Source: Chlorobiaceae bacterium (GTDB lineage Bacteria; Bacteroidota; Chlorobiia; Chlorobiales; Chlorobiaceae). Taken from it: DNA of 32,596 nt. How positions within the stretch are numbered: the stretch's first letter is position 1; each line of letters opens with the position of its first letter. The notes beneath the pieces are model-generated. The model saw only the letters and a list, made by a program, of their open reading frames with translations. It was not told the origin of the DNA and ran no database searches. The stretch is from contig JAFGMZ010000156.1 in NCBI GenBank assembly GCA_016927285.1, positions 1-32,596 of the forward strand. The letters are read 5' to 3'. Below, piece by piece: positions 16,112 through 24,181 of the stretch. Position numbers and translations under genes: made by a program.

Positions 16112-17275
16112 TTAAATGTTCAGCCCTGAAAGCTCAGGAATCCGCGCCGTCATCGCTTCCCTTCTTGTCTTGTCCAGAATATCGGCATAGATAGCCGTTA
16201 CCTCTATCTCCCTGTGGCCTAATAGCCGGCTCAGGGTGTAAATGTCCGTCCCGTTCTCAAGCTGCAACACGGCGAAGGTATGGCGGCCGGAATGAAACGT
16301 CAGGTGCTTGGTAATGCCAGCCTTCAGAGCCCATTCACGGAGAACGATGCTGAGGTAAGCTGAATATGCGCTTATAGCAAAGAACACCCGATCATCGGGC
16401 GCGCCAGATTCCCCCATGAGTTCCCGCGCCTGCTTTGATATGTCGAGATACTGCAACCCTTTTGTTTTTTGCTGGTGGAATACTACCCTCCAGCCTTCGC
16501 CCTGCCGCTGCACCTCGCCCCATGTCAACTTATGGCAATCAGAGAAGCGTAGCCCGGTAAGGCACGAGAACAGGAACATCCGCTTCAGCGTAGGGTTCCG
16601 GCATTCAGCCTTTGCTATTGCCTGAAGTTCGTCGAAGGTCAGGTATTCCCGCTTGTGTGAAATGATCTTTGGGCGCGCCACACCCTTCGCAGGGTCAACG
16701 GAAAGAATCCCGTCCTTTATCGCCTTATTCAAGCAAGCCTTGAACTTCCCGTAATAAGCGCCCTGAGACGCTGAAGAGAGCCCTTTCCCCGTTCTCGTTG
16801 TCGCCTCATCCCGGAGATAGTCCTTGAACCCTTCGCAAAACGCCTTATCGATCTCCCGGAAGGTGATTCTCGAAGAGTACAGCTTCTCGACAAAACCGGT
16901 GAGGTGTTTCAGCGTGCTTGTCCAGTTTCCCGGATCGTCAGGAGTAGCCTTCTTCTCCGCTTCAGCCTTGAAATAAGTGAGAAACAAGGCCTTGTCCTTT
17001 ACTCCTGCATCAAAACCATATTGACCGTTCTTGATCTCAAGTTCCCGCTTTGCCTTGATCGACTTGGCAAGCTCAAGTATATTCTTGTTATGCTCTTTTT
17101 CCGCCGCTGTTCTCGGCTTGTCGTCAAGATACAGGTTCAGGTATTCGTAATCCCTGAGAACCTTCGCTTTCCCGTCAGGCTGTGTAACCGCGCCCTTGTA
17201 AAACTCAAGATACAGGCTTATGCGCCCGCTCTTACCCTGCTTCCGCTTCCGCAAGTGTACGGATGAAACGTCCAT
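16112..17275 (-). CDS. Tyrosine-type site-specific integrase
   Basis: A 387-residue phage-type integrase that would catalyse integration and excision at the 17-bp core. The N-terminal arm-binding domain (1-90) includes RKRKQGKSGRISLYLEFYKG, and a SAM-like core-binding domain (about 95-190) follows. Catalytic residues are visible: Arg in CLTGLRFSDCHKL, Lys in the beta-hairpin HQQKTKG, His-x2-Arg in FHSGRHTFAV, His in LLGHREIEVT and the nucleophile Tyr in AIYADI. The track starts at a TTG (17311); ATG 17275 preceded by AGGGA is the better start. It is divergent from the restored EEP gene, whose ATG lies only 37 bases away, so the two share a promoter region. Confidence 0.96.
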   Translation of the reverse strand: MDVSSVHLRKRKQGKSGRISLYLEFYKGAVTQPDGKAKVLRDYEYLNLYLDDKPRTAAEKEHNKNILELAKSIKAKRELEIKNGQYGFDAGVKDKALFLTYFKAEAEKKATPDDPGNWTSTLKHLTGFVEKLYSSRITFREIDKAFCEGFKDYLRDEATTRTGKGLSSASQGAYYGKFKACLNKAIKDGILSVDPAKGVARPKIISHKREYLTFDELQAIAKAECRNPTLKRMFLFSCLTGLRFSDCHKLTWGEVQRQGEGWRVVFHQQKTKGLQYLDISKQARELMGESGAPDDRVFFAISAYSAYLSIVLREWALKAGITKHLTFHSGRHTFAVLQLENGTDIYTLSRLLGHREIEVTAIYADILDKTRREAMTARIPELSGLNI

Positions 17276-17304
17276 GCTCTTTCCCTGTTTGACCTTATGG
17301 AACA

Positions 17305-17443
17305 GCAACAAAATGGAACGTCAGCAAATCAATTTATATCAGTCACTTAGAGACTTTACTGATAGCCGAAAACGCCCAAAAACCGCCCTTTTCTTGTTGC
17401 TATTTTTGTTGTTACCTCTTCAAAGTAGCAAATCAGCAACAAA
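17305..17443 (+). repeat. Candidate integrase arm sites, right end (GCAACAAA x2)
   Basis: GCAACAAA at 17305-17312 (touching the ATG of the restored EEP gene) and 17436-17443; inverted TTGTTGC at 17394-17400. They match the octamers near attL and lie between the integrase start and attR. Confidence 0.5.
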
Positions 17444-18479
17444 TAAACCACAAATAACAACAAAATATCAGAAAGAAAGCGCTCTCAAATCAGGTTTAAC
17501 AGCTAATAATAGAAAGGATTACGTAAAGGAAGGAAAAGAACTATTGATTCTGTGGTGGAATGTGGAGAACCTTTTCGACACCATTGATAATCCTGCAACT
17601 GAAGATAATGAATTTACGCCTGCCGGAAAACGGCAGTGGACAGAGAAAAAACTGGCATTGAAAAGGATCCGGATCAGGCGGGTGCTCGAAACTCTCAAAG
17701 TCGATCCGGATGTGGATCGTTACCCTGACATTATAGCATTTGCGGAAACGGAAAACCGCAAGGTTTTCGTGGGTTCGCTTAAAAACATTACCGGCATATC
17801 CTACAGAACCGTCTACTACGAGTCCCCTGATACAAGAGGCATCGATATCGGACTCGCATACAACCCGAAGAGTGTCGGGCTTCGCGCCTCGAAAGCATAT
17901 CATGTGCCAATCGTCAACGATAAACCGACCAGGCATATCATCGCAGCCGGTTTTTCCGCAGGCCGACATCCGTTTCACCTCATCCTCAATCACTGGCCAT
18001 CAAGAGCCTTTGACCGGGAATGGAGCGAACAGAAACGCATTGCAGCCGCAAAGGTAGCACGGCACATCGCTGACAGTCTTCGAACAGTCGACCTCAGTGC
18101 CGATATTATCGTCATGGGAGATTTCAATGACGAACCCCATGACCGATCGGTAAGAGACGTTCTCGGATCTTCCGGCGACAGAAAAAAAGTACTGAAGGAG
18201 TGCCGGGAGCTTTTTTACAACTGCTGGAGTGACTATGAGGGCATCGGCAGCTATTGGTACAGGAATAAATGGGAGCGGATCGACCAGATTCTGATATCTT
18301 GCGGCATGCTGCAGCCGAAAGGATTGTCTGCCGCGCCCAACGCTTTCAGATGCTATCATTTTCCCGACATGCTCACGAGATCGTCGGGAAAACCTTACCA
18401 GACCTACTATAGGGGTCAGTACAAAGGGGGCTATTCCGATCACCTCCCGTTATTGCTCAGGGTTTCTGTCGAGCAATGA
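17313..18479 (+). CDS. Endonuclease/exonuclease/phosphatase (EEP) family protein with element-supplied N-terminus
   Basis: A 388-residue predicted secreted EEP hydrolase (DNase I-like fold; substrates in the family include nucleic acids and phospho-lipids). Body motifs are ILWWNVENLFDT, IIAFAETENR (metal-binding Glu), LILNHWPSR, the catalytic VMGDFNDEPHD and the terminal GGYSDHLPLLL. The first 78 residues come from the integrated element: MERQQINLYQSLRDF..., then TALFLLLFLLLPLQ with a likely cleavage after SKSA, then a polar linker that reaches the core in frame. The original start is at 8886. The element DNA here is noticeably more A/T-rich than the body. The ATG has no strong ribosome site; expression would use a promoter shared with int. 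Confidence 0.9.
   Translation: MERQQINLYQSLRDFTDSRKRPKTALFLLLFLLLPLQSSKSATNKPQITTKYQKESALKSGLTANNRKDYVKEGKELLILWWNVENLFDTIDNPATEDNEFTPAGKRQWTEKKLALKRIRIRRVLETLKVDPDVDRYPDIIAFAETENRKVFVGSLKNITGISYRTVYYESPDTRGIDIGLAYNPKSVGLRASKAYHVPIVNDKPTRHIIAAGFSAGRHPFHLILNHWPSRAFDREWSEQKRIAAAKVARHIADSLRTVDLSADIIVMGDFNDEPHDRSVRDVLGSSGDRKKVLKECRELFYNCWSDYEGIGSYWYRNKWERIDQILISCGMLQPKGLSAAPNAFRCYHFPDMLTRSSGKPYQTYYRGQYKGGYSDHLPLLLRVSVEQ
17547..17563 (+). repeat. attR core, 17-bp direct repeat
   Basis: ATTCTGTGGTGGAATGT, identical to 8985-9001, located 79 codons into the restored EEP gene and in the same reading frame as the left copy. Confidence 0.92.
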
Positions 18480-18516
18480 AACAAGGAATTTCCAAAACCT
18501 TCATGACCAAAACCCA

Positions 18517-19329
18517 TCACCCACTACCCATCGCATAACAGTAGAGACACCCATGCCGGCAAGTATCATATTCTCCGATATCCCGGCTTACGGCACACCC
18601 GCAATGCCTGCGCTGACCCCGGTCTTTTGCATTGCTTTTGGGAGATCTGCCGCTGAGCCGGGCAATCAGATTTCGATCGATACAGCTTCCGTGCAGAATG
18701 CCGCAATGAGAGAGATCTTCGGCATGGCCGCATGTGAATAGATCCATGCCGTTATGGTGGGCAATCGACGAAAAATCGCAGGCAAGCGCTGCCATCGCAT
18801 GCCGATCCGGAAGGAAGTAATCGATTTTTCGCATTCGGGTCCTGATTTTTCGGTAATCGTCAAGAAAACTGACGATGCATCTTCCGGTGCTTCCGGCAAG
18901 CTGCTCCGAAATAGTGCGAAACGCAGTTGTATGCCACTCATGATTCATAGCATCGGTCATGATAACAGGATCATACCGCCAGACAACCTTTTCCGGACCG
19001 ATCATATCGGAAAGACGCAAAAAAACATCGATCCTCTGCGACTTGGCCGGCACACCGGGTTCGATCAAGCTGTCGTAAGGGGTGAGGGTAAAAAGAAAAT
19101 AATAGAAATAACCCATGGCATCGATTTCCGGCAAAAGGTCGAACATCGGGGCGGGATTTTTCGTCCAGAACACAAGGGCATCGACATCTTCCGGCAGCAG
19201 TGAAAATCGGCTTGTCTGTTTCGGGTTCACGGGATTTCGCACCGCGACCTCCCCTGCCTGCAGGCAGCTTAATAGCCACTGTCCGTAAAACGCCGGAATA
19301 TCGGTCCGGCGGCTTGCACTGATGATCAT
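18517..19329 (-). CDS. DUF1848 family protein (radical-SAM-like cysteine motif at C-terminus)
   Basis: A 270-residue protein beginning MIISASRRTDIPAFYGQW, the hallmark start of DUF1848. Other family pieces are VRNPVNPKQTSRFSL and DALVFWTKNPAPM. The C-terminal cluster CGCAVSRDIGEYDTCRHGC continuing LYCYA provides a C-x3-C-x2-C-like group that probably binds an Fe-S cluster. Function is unknown. The track's 19461 start adds 44 residues with no homology; ATG 19329 is preceded by AGAGG about eight bases upstream. It starts 13 bases after the stop of the Cdd1-like gene, so the two are likely one operon, converging on the EEP gene. Confidence 0.9.
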   Translation of the reverse strand: MIISASRRTDIPAFYGQWLLSCLQAGEVAVRNPVNPKQTSRFSLLPEDVDALVFWTKNPAPMFDLLPEIDAMGYFYYFLFTLTPYDSLIEPGVPAKSQRIDVFLRLSDMIGPEKVVWRYDPVIMTDAMNHEWHTTAFRTISEQLAGSTGRCIVSFLDDYRKIRTRMRKIDYFLPDRHAMAALACDFSSIAHHNGMDLFTCGHAEDLSHCGILHGSCIDRNLIARLSGRSPKSNAKDRGQRRHCGCAVSRDIGEYDTCRHGCLYCYAMGSG

Positions 19330-19342
19330 CCCATGCCTCTTG

Positions 19343-19645
19343 TCACTTCGGAACTCGGCCAGCACCGAGCATACGCTTGCGTTCCTCGGTAAAATTCCAC
19401 CACGGTTCGGCATCATTGCCTTCAATGAAACTCGCAACCGACATAAATACATCAATGACACAGGGATCTTGCGACTTTCCTGTCTTCATGCAAAGGTCCC
19501 GATAAAGCTCAAAGGGGCACCTGCCTTTGAGCTGTTGAGGTTCCGTAATACCAAGCAGCCTGAAATTCCCTGCGAAGGCCATTCCGACGTTTGGAAGATC
19601 GGTCAGTCTGACCAAACGGCTTCGATCAACTTTTGAAGGATGCAT
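19343..19645 (-). CDS. Cdd1-like helix-hairpin-helix protein
   Basis: A 100-residue protein similar to the Cdd1 ('pathogenicity locus') family of small HhH proteins: SRLVRLTDLPNVGMAFAGNF (helix-hairpin-helix, DNA-contacting glycine turn) and LLGITEPQQLKGRCPFELY. The C-terminus PWWNFTEERKRML is also typical. The role is unknown; HhH suggests DNA binding. I chose ATG 19645; the ORF track runs back to a TTG at 19816 through a C8A7 homopolymer tract that is probably non-coding. Overlapping expression with DUF1848 is likely. Confidence 0.85.
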   Translation of the reverse strand: MHPSKVDRSRLVRLTDLPNVGMAFAGNFRLLGITEPQQLKGRCPFELYRDLCMKTGKSQDPCVIDVFMSVASFIEGNDAEPWWNFTEERKRMLGAGRVPK

Positions 19646-19820
19646 CGGCTTTTCGAGAAACGGTGTTACGTAAACGGTGACGATATCATTGCAATGTACC
19701 GGATTTCCCCCTCTTTCGATGAAGGATATGCGGATTTTTGAAAAGATTGCCACCCCCCCCAAAAAAACGCAGAAAAGCGTCTGAGGCAAAAAACTTCCAC
19801 TTTGAACTACATGCAATAAA

Positions 19821-19851
19821 TTGTAAATTTTAAAATCGTTATGATTTACAA
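19821..19851. promoter_or_regulatory. Dyad symmetry upstream of hppA
   Basis: Perfect 8-bp inverted repeat TTGTAAAT / ATTTACAA separated by 15 bases, in A/T-rich DNA between the divergent Cdd1-like gene and hppA. A possible operator; no binding protein can be named. Confidence 0.45.
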
Positions 19852-19993
19852 AGTCATATTACATAACCACAGTGTCGCCTTCTTCCACGGCTTCACGTGA
19901 CTGCAGCCAAAAGGCTTTCCCCGAAGCCTCTCGTAGTTGTTATTGTCCTTCTGTCAGTACCAGGGTTTCAAGCAATTTTCAACAAGAAAAGAC

Positions 19994-22078
19994 ATGGATA
20001 ATCAAACCATCCTCTATGCAATTCCTGTTAGTGGTGTTCTTGCTTTGCTGTATGCCTTTTTCAAAGCCTCCTGGATTTCGAAACAGTCCGAGGGCACTGA
20101 GAAAATGTCAAAAATCGCAGGGCACATCGCCGATGGCGCTCTCGCCTTCCTGAAAAGGGAGTATAAGGTTCTCATTATTTTCGTTATCTCCGTAGCCGTG
20201 CTTCTCGGCTTCGCCAACAGCGGAAGAGAAGGCACCTCTCCAATCATAGCTCTCAGCTTTGTTGTTGGAGCATTCTGTTCGGCGCTTGCAGGTTATTTCG
20301 GTATGAGGGTTGCAACAAAGGCTAACGTCCGCACCACCAACGCCGCTCGCACCGGACTCGGCGAGGCGCTCAACATCGCATTCTCCGGAGGTCTGGTGAT
20401 GGGGCTTTCCGTCGTCGGACTCGGCATTCTCGGCCTCTCGACACTCTTTATCATCTATTCGCAGATGTTCCCCGCCCTGACCCAGGTCAGTGAAGTCATC
20501 AACCTGATTTCCGGCTTCTCGCTCGGCGCATCGTCCATCGCGCTTTTTGCCCGTGTCGGCGGCGGTATCTACACCAAAGCTGCGGATGTCGGAGCCGATC
20601 TTGCAGGAAAAGTGTATGAAGGTATTCCCGAAGACGATCCGCGCAACCCGGCAACCATCGCAGACAACGTAGGCGACAACGTAGGCGACGTAGCCGGTAT
20701 GGGAGCCGACCTCTTTGAAAGCTATGTAGGCTCGATTATCGGAACCATGGTGCTGGGAGCGGCCTTTGTCCCTGTCTTCAACAGCATGGGCATCAACCCT
20801 GTGGCTGCAGTGACGCTTCCGCTGATCATCGCCGCGGTCGGCATTCTCGTCTCGATCGTCGGTTCGTTCTTCGTAAAAGTGAAAGAGGGCGGCAACCCCC
20901 AGGCAGGACTCAACATGGGCGAATTCGGCGCCTCCATCATCATGGCCGTGCTCAGCTACTTTATTATCGATTACTTTCTTCCCTCAAGCTGGACGGTAGA
21001 CGGCTTCACCTACACCTCGCTGAATATCTTCTTCGCGGTCATTATCGGTCTTGTTGCCGGCGTGCTGATCGGCATGATTACCGAATACTACTGCTCTACC
21101 CACAACAAGCCGGTTATCGAGATTGCCCGTCAGAGCATCACCGGTGCGGCGACAACCATCATCTCCGGACTTGGAATAGGCATGATGTCCACCGGTCTGC
21201 CGGTGCTGGTGCTCTCCGCAGCTATCGTGGCGTCCCACTATTTCGCCGGACTTTACGGCATCGCCATTGCTGCGCTCGGCATGCTGTCCGTAACCGGCAT
21301 CCAGCTTGCCGTCGATGCGTACGGACCGATTTCCGACAACGCCGGTGGTATTGCCGAAATGGCCGGCCTGCCTGCGGAAGTCCGCGAAAGAACCGACACA
21401 CTCGATGCCGTCGGCAACACCACGGCCGCTATCGGTAAAGGCTTTGCCATCGGAAGCGCCGCGCTCACCGCGCTTGCCCTCTTTGCCGCATACCGTCAGC
21501 AGGCGCATGTCACTTCGCTTGACATCTCCGAGCCCATCATCATGGCCGGTCTGCTTATAGGAGCCATGCTGCCCTTCGTTTTCAGCGCCATGGCCATGGG
21601 CGCCGTTGGTCGCGCAGCATCCGATATGATCAACGAGGTCGGCCGTCAGTTCAGGGAAATTCCCGGCCTGCGGGAAGGCACCGCCGAAGCAGAGTTCGCG
21701 CACTGCGTCGATATCTCCACCAAGGCAGCAATCAGGGAGATGATCCTTCCCGGCCTCATGGGCGTACTGGTGCCTGTTGTCGTAGGCTTCATTTCCAAGG
21801 ATATGCTTGGCGGCCTGCTTGCCGGCGTCACCTCTTCGGGCGTGCTGATGGCTATCTTCCAGTCCAATGCCGGCGGAGCCTGGGATAATGCCAAAAAGCG
21901 TATCGAAGGCAAAATCGAGTTCGACGGCGTTGTTTACGGGAAAGGATCCGATGCGCACAAGGCTGCGGTTGTTGGCGACACCGTCGGCGACCCGCTCAAG
22001 GATACAAGCGGACCGAGCCTCAATATCCTCATGAAGCTCATTGCTGTCGTGGCGCTTGTGATAGCCCCTCTGCTTTGA
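19994..22078 (+). CDS. hppA: Membrane-bound ion-pumping pyrophosphatase, K+-dependent type
   Basis: A 694-residue integral membrane enzyme that couples pyrophosphate hydrolysis to export of H+ and/or Na+, with about 16 hydrophobic spans. The substrate site is [13 protein letters not shown] with the acidic [20 protein letters not shown] loop and, near the C-terminus, [19 protein letters not shown]. In the position that separates the two subfamilies the sequence is [10 protein letters not shown], an alanine where K+-independent enzymes carry lysine, so K+ dependence is expected. K+-dependent enzymes include Na+ pumps; the ion cannot be decided here. ATG 19994 ([11 protein letters not shown]) removes 19 implausible residues from the TTG start in the track. 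A strong terminator follows, so it is probably monocistronic. Confidence 0.96.
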   Translation: MDNQTILYAIPVSGVLALLYAFFKASWISKQSEGTEKMSKIAGHIADGALAFLKREYKVLIIFVISVAVLLGFANSGREGTSPIIALSFVVGAFCSALAGYFGMRVATKANVRTTNAARTGLGEALNIAFSGGLVMGLSVVGLGILGLSTLFIIYSQMFPALTQVSEVINLISGFSLGASSIALFARVGGGIYTKAADVGADLAGKVYEGIPEDDPRNPATIADNVGDNVGDVAGMGADLFESYVGSIIGTMVLGAAFVPVFNSMGINPVAAVTLPLIIAAVGILVSIVGSFFVKVKEGGNPQAGLNMGEFGASIIMAVLSYFIIDYFLPSSWTVDGFTYTSLNIFFAVIIGLVAGVLIGMITEYYCSTHNKPVIEIARQSITGAATTIISGLGIGMMSTGLPVLVLSAAIVASHYFAGLYGIAIAALGMLSVTGIQLAVDAYGPISDNAGGIAEMAGLPAEVRERTDTLDAVGNTTAAIGKGFAIGSAALTALALFAAYRQQAHVTSLDISEPIIMAGLLIGAMLPFVFSAMAMGAVGRAASDMINEVGRQFREIPGLREGTAEAEFAHCVDISTKAAIREMILPGLMGVLVPVVVGFISKDMLGGLLAGVTSSGVLMAIFQSNAGGAWDNAKKRIEGKIEFDGVVYGKGSDAHKAAVVGDTVGDPLKDTSGPSLNILMKLIAVVALVIAPLL

Positions 22079-22105
22079 TTAATCAGAAGCTTTTCGTACA
22101 ATTCC

Positions 22106-22139
22106 AGCGGCCTTCTCCAATGAGGGCCGCTTTTTTTTT
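22106..22139 (+). terminator. Intrinsic terminator after hppA
   Basis: AGCGGCC (22106-22112) pairs with GGCCGCT (22125-22131), followed by an uninterrupted T tract to 22139. Confidence 0.92.
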
Positions 22140-22166
22140 ACCACTCAGCAGCGTACGAAAGAGATT

Positions 22167-22739
22167 ATGAAACTTATCATCGGACTCGGTAATCCTGAAG
22201 CCCGGTATACGGGTACGAGGCATAATGTCGGATTCGACGTGATCGACAGGCTTGCGGCACAATTCCAGGCCGTATTCAGCTCGGGCAAGGGTAAATTCCA
22301 CTGGACAAAAATCAACTGGAGGAACACCCCGATCATTCTGCTCAAACCCATGACCTATATGAATCTGTCAGGCCATGCCGTCATTGCTGCCATGAACTTC
22401 TGGAAGATACCGCGTCAGGATATCCTCGCTGTCTGCGACGATCTCAATCTCCCCTCGGGAAGCCTGAGGCTCAGGGCAAAAGGATCGGCAGGGGGACAGA
22501 ACGGCCTTAAGCATATCATCGAGTGCCTTGGAAGCGACGAGTTCGCGCGGCTGAGAGTGGGCATCAGACTTGATGAACAGCTGCCGGGACCTTTTTCTTC
22601 GTTTGTTCTGGGAAAATTCAGCGAAGAAGAAAAAAAAACAATGGAAAAAATTTTGCCACTCTGTTCCGACGCTGCGCTTGATTTTGCGGTAAACGGCATC
22701 GAACACGCCATGAACCGCTACAATAAAAGCGCAGTCTAA
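22167..22739 (+). CDS. pth: Peptidyl-tRNA hydrolase
   Basis: Recycles peptidyl-tRNA released from stalled ribosomes. The 190-residue length is usual. Key parts are LIIGLGNPEARYTGTRHNVGF with the catalytic His near residue 20, KPMTYMNLSG (Asn near 68), VCDDLNLPSGSLRLRAKGS (catalytic Asp) and GGQNGLKHII (Asn). It starts 27 bases after the hppA terminator and so needs its own promoter or read-through. The stop overlaps the convergent alpha/beta hydrolase stop by four bases. Confidence 0.97.
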   Translation: MKLIIGLGNPEARYTGTRHNVGFDVIDRLAAQFQAVFSSGKGKFHWTKINWRNTPIILLKPMTYMNLSGHAVIAAMNFWKIPRQDILAVCDDLNLPSGSLRLRAKGSAGGQNGLKHIIECLGSDEFARLRVGIRLDEQLPGPFSSFVLGKFSEEEKKTMEKILPLCSDAALDFAVNGIEHAMNRYNKSAV

Positions 22740-23575
22740 CAGGCGACTAACTGGGCAATACCTGCCTCACAGGAGCATCCCGTAACCTCAGGGTTCATGC
22801 GCTTCAAAAACGCTATGGCGCGGGCGTTGAATTCACGCGGCTGATCGACATTACAGACATGACCTGAATTATCGATAACTTCAAGCCAGGAATTGGTATG
22901 CCTGGTTATAATGATACGCACCGCAGGAAGAAACATATGATCCTCTTCACCCATCAGGTAAAGGGTGGGAATGCCGGTATCTTTCTCCTCGAAATACTTC
23001 AGAAGCGGCGTTAATTCATAGGTAAGCCTGAACCAGCGCATAAACTCCTTCTGGGCAACCTTCTTGGCTTCGTTAACAAACAGCAGACGCGACTTTTTAT
23101 GGCGTTCGCGAGGCATAATTATCCATGCGAAAAAGCTGTAGAGCCACATATAGGGTACGACCCGCTTGAACATATTTCCTAACGTCACCAGCACCTTTGC
23201 TCGCACATTCAGCCTGATTATGGCCCCGCCCATGATCATCGAGCTTACCCGCTCAGGAGCGATTTCGCTCATATTGCGGATCAGGATGGTACCCAGAGAG
23301 ATTCCAACGAAATGCGCTTTATCTATCCTCAGCATATCAAGCACTTCAATGATATCCCGGGTGATATCTTCGAAATTGTAATGCCGATCCTCCTTGTGCG
23401 CCACAATATGCTTTGACTTTCCATGCCCTCTCAGATCGACAAGCAGTACATTGAAGTGTTTTATAAACTCTTTAATCTGCAGAAACCAGATCGATGAACT
23501 GCCGCCTGCTCCGTGTACGAATACCACCCAGGGTGCAGAGGTATCGGAAAGTTCATATGTTTTGTAGTGAAGCAT
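22736..23575 (-). CDS. Alpha/beta-hydrolase fold protein
   Basis: A 279-residue hydrolase of unknown substrate. Motifs are FVHGAGGSSSIW (oxyanion HGxG near residue 20), LVDLRGHGKS, the nucleophile elbow VGISLGT with Ser near residue 94, an acid residue in LMGEEDHMF and the catalytic His in NSGHVCNVDQP. The cap region (about 125-200) is basic and hydrophobic, including VVPYMWLYSFFAWIIMP, which may touch the membrane. The tail ends with extra cysteines (GCSCEAGIAQLVAC). It stands alone on the minus strand, convergent with pth and 66 bases downstream of the TrmH-family gene. Confidence 0.87.
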   Translation of the reverse strand: MLHYKTYELSDTSAPWVVFVHGAGGSSSIWFLQIKEFIKHFNVLLVDLRGHGKSKHIVAHKEDRHYNFEDITRDIIEVLDMLRIDKAHFVGISLGTILIRNMSEIAPERVSSMIMGGAIIRLNVRAKVLVTLGNMFKRVVPYMWLYSFFAWIIMPRERHKKSRLLFVNEAKKVAQKEFMRWFRLTYELTPLLKYFEEKDTGIPTLYLMGEEDHMFLPAVRIIITRHTNSWLEVIDNSGHVCNVDQPREFNARAIAFLKRMNPEVTGCSCEAGIAQLVAC

Positions 23576-23641
23576 CGAAGAACACGTTTAAAGACTATTA
23601 AACTCTATTGAAAGAAAGAAACCGGAAAAACCATTAAATAG

Positions 23642-24181
23642 TTACATCCCGCTGCGCACGACCCTGACGAGCTCGAACAGTGCAATGCCCGCAGCAACAG
23701 CCACATTAAGCGAATGCTTGGTCCCGTACTGCGGAATTTCAAGCACCTCGTCGCAATGCATAAGAACCTCGTCCTCGATTCCCTGAACCTCATTGCCAAC
23801 CAGAAGACAGACCGGAAAATCATTTTTTCGCATAACCGTATACGGCCTGCTGTTTTCAGTGATTTCAAGACCGCATATTCTGAAACCGGAGGCCTTCATG
23901 AGAGCTATAGCTTCAAGCGGATCGGACCGGTACTCCCAACGTACGCAATCCTGGGCTCCCAGTGCGGTTTTATCGATCTCTTTCCGGGGTGGGGTGGCTG
24001 TATACCCGGTAATGAACATTTTTTCTATGCCTGCCGCATCGGCAGTACGGAACATGGAGCCGACATTCCACATGCTCCGTATGTTGTGAAGCATCAGGCA
24101 AATCGGATGACGCGGCGCATCGTGAAGATTTTCAGGAGATATCCGGTTCATCTCCGGGGCCTCCAGCTTCCTGAAACTCAT
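23642..24181 (-). CDS. SpoU/TrmH-family RNA 2'-O-methyltransferase
   Basis: A 179-residue SPOUT methyltransferase acting on tRNA or rRNA ribose. All three family motifs are seen: NIRSMWNVGSMFRTADAAG (motif 1), PVCLLVGNEVQGIEDEVL (motif 2) and IPQYGTKHSLNVAVAAGIAL (motif 3). The trefoil-knot SAM site is formed by motifs 2 and 3. There is no separate RNA-binding extension. The ATG overlaps the hisC stop as ATGA, so it is translationally coupled to hisC. The target nucleotide cannot be predicted. Confidence 0.92.
   Translation of the reverse strand: MSFRKLEAPEMNRISPENLHDAPRHPICLMLHNIRSMWNVGSMFRTADAAGIEKMFITGYTATPPRKEIDKTALGAQDCVRWEYRSDPLEAIALMKASGFRICGLEITENSRPYTVMRKNDFPVCLLVGNEVQGIEDEVLMHCDEVLEIPQYGTKHSLNVAVAAGIALFELVRVVRSGM

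Larger units (their letters stand above)
8985..17563. mobile_element. Integrated element of about 8.6 kb, satellite-like, inserted in an EEP nuclease gene
   Basis: Boundaries are a perfect 17-bp direct repeat at 8985-9001 and 17547-17563. Repeat-to-repeat length is 8,562 bp. Contents in transcription order (minus strand from the right end): tyrosine integrase, unknown 331-aa protein, structured intergenic region, Xis-like HTH protein, 91-aa protein, primase-helicase, Toprim/zinc-finger protein, possible 74-aa protein, about 0.8 kb repeat-rich DNA, and two lipoproteins plus a small ORF at the left end. Virion, packaging, relaxase and mating genes are not seen. This layout suggests a phage satellite or replicating integrative island that depends on a helper. 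The insertion is in protein-coding DNA, not a tRNA. Confidence 0.9.

Noticed and set aside
8985-17563. Integration into a tRNA gene
   Set aside because: Neither repeat nor flanks resemble a tRNA; the core encodes ILWWNV of the EEP protein in frame on both sides.
8985-17563. Complete prophage or conjugative transposon
   Set aside because: No capsid, portal, terminase, tail, relaxase or type IV secretion genes are seen in the 8.6 kb.
20984-21958. Minus-strand ORF of 324 aa inside hppA
   Set aside because: Shadow of a strongly supported membrane pyrophosphatase; low-complexity Gly/His/Asp composition comes from the reversed codons.
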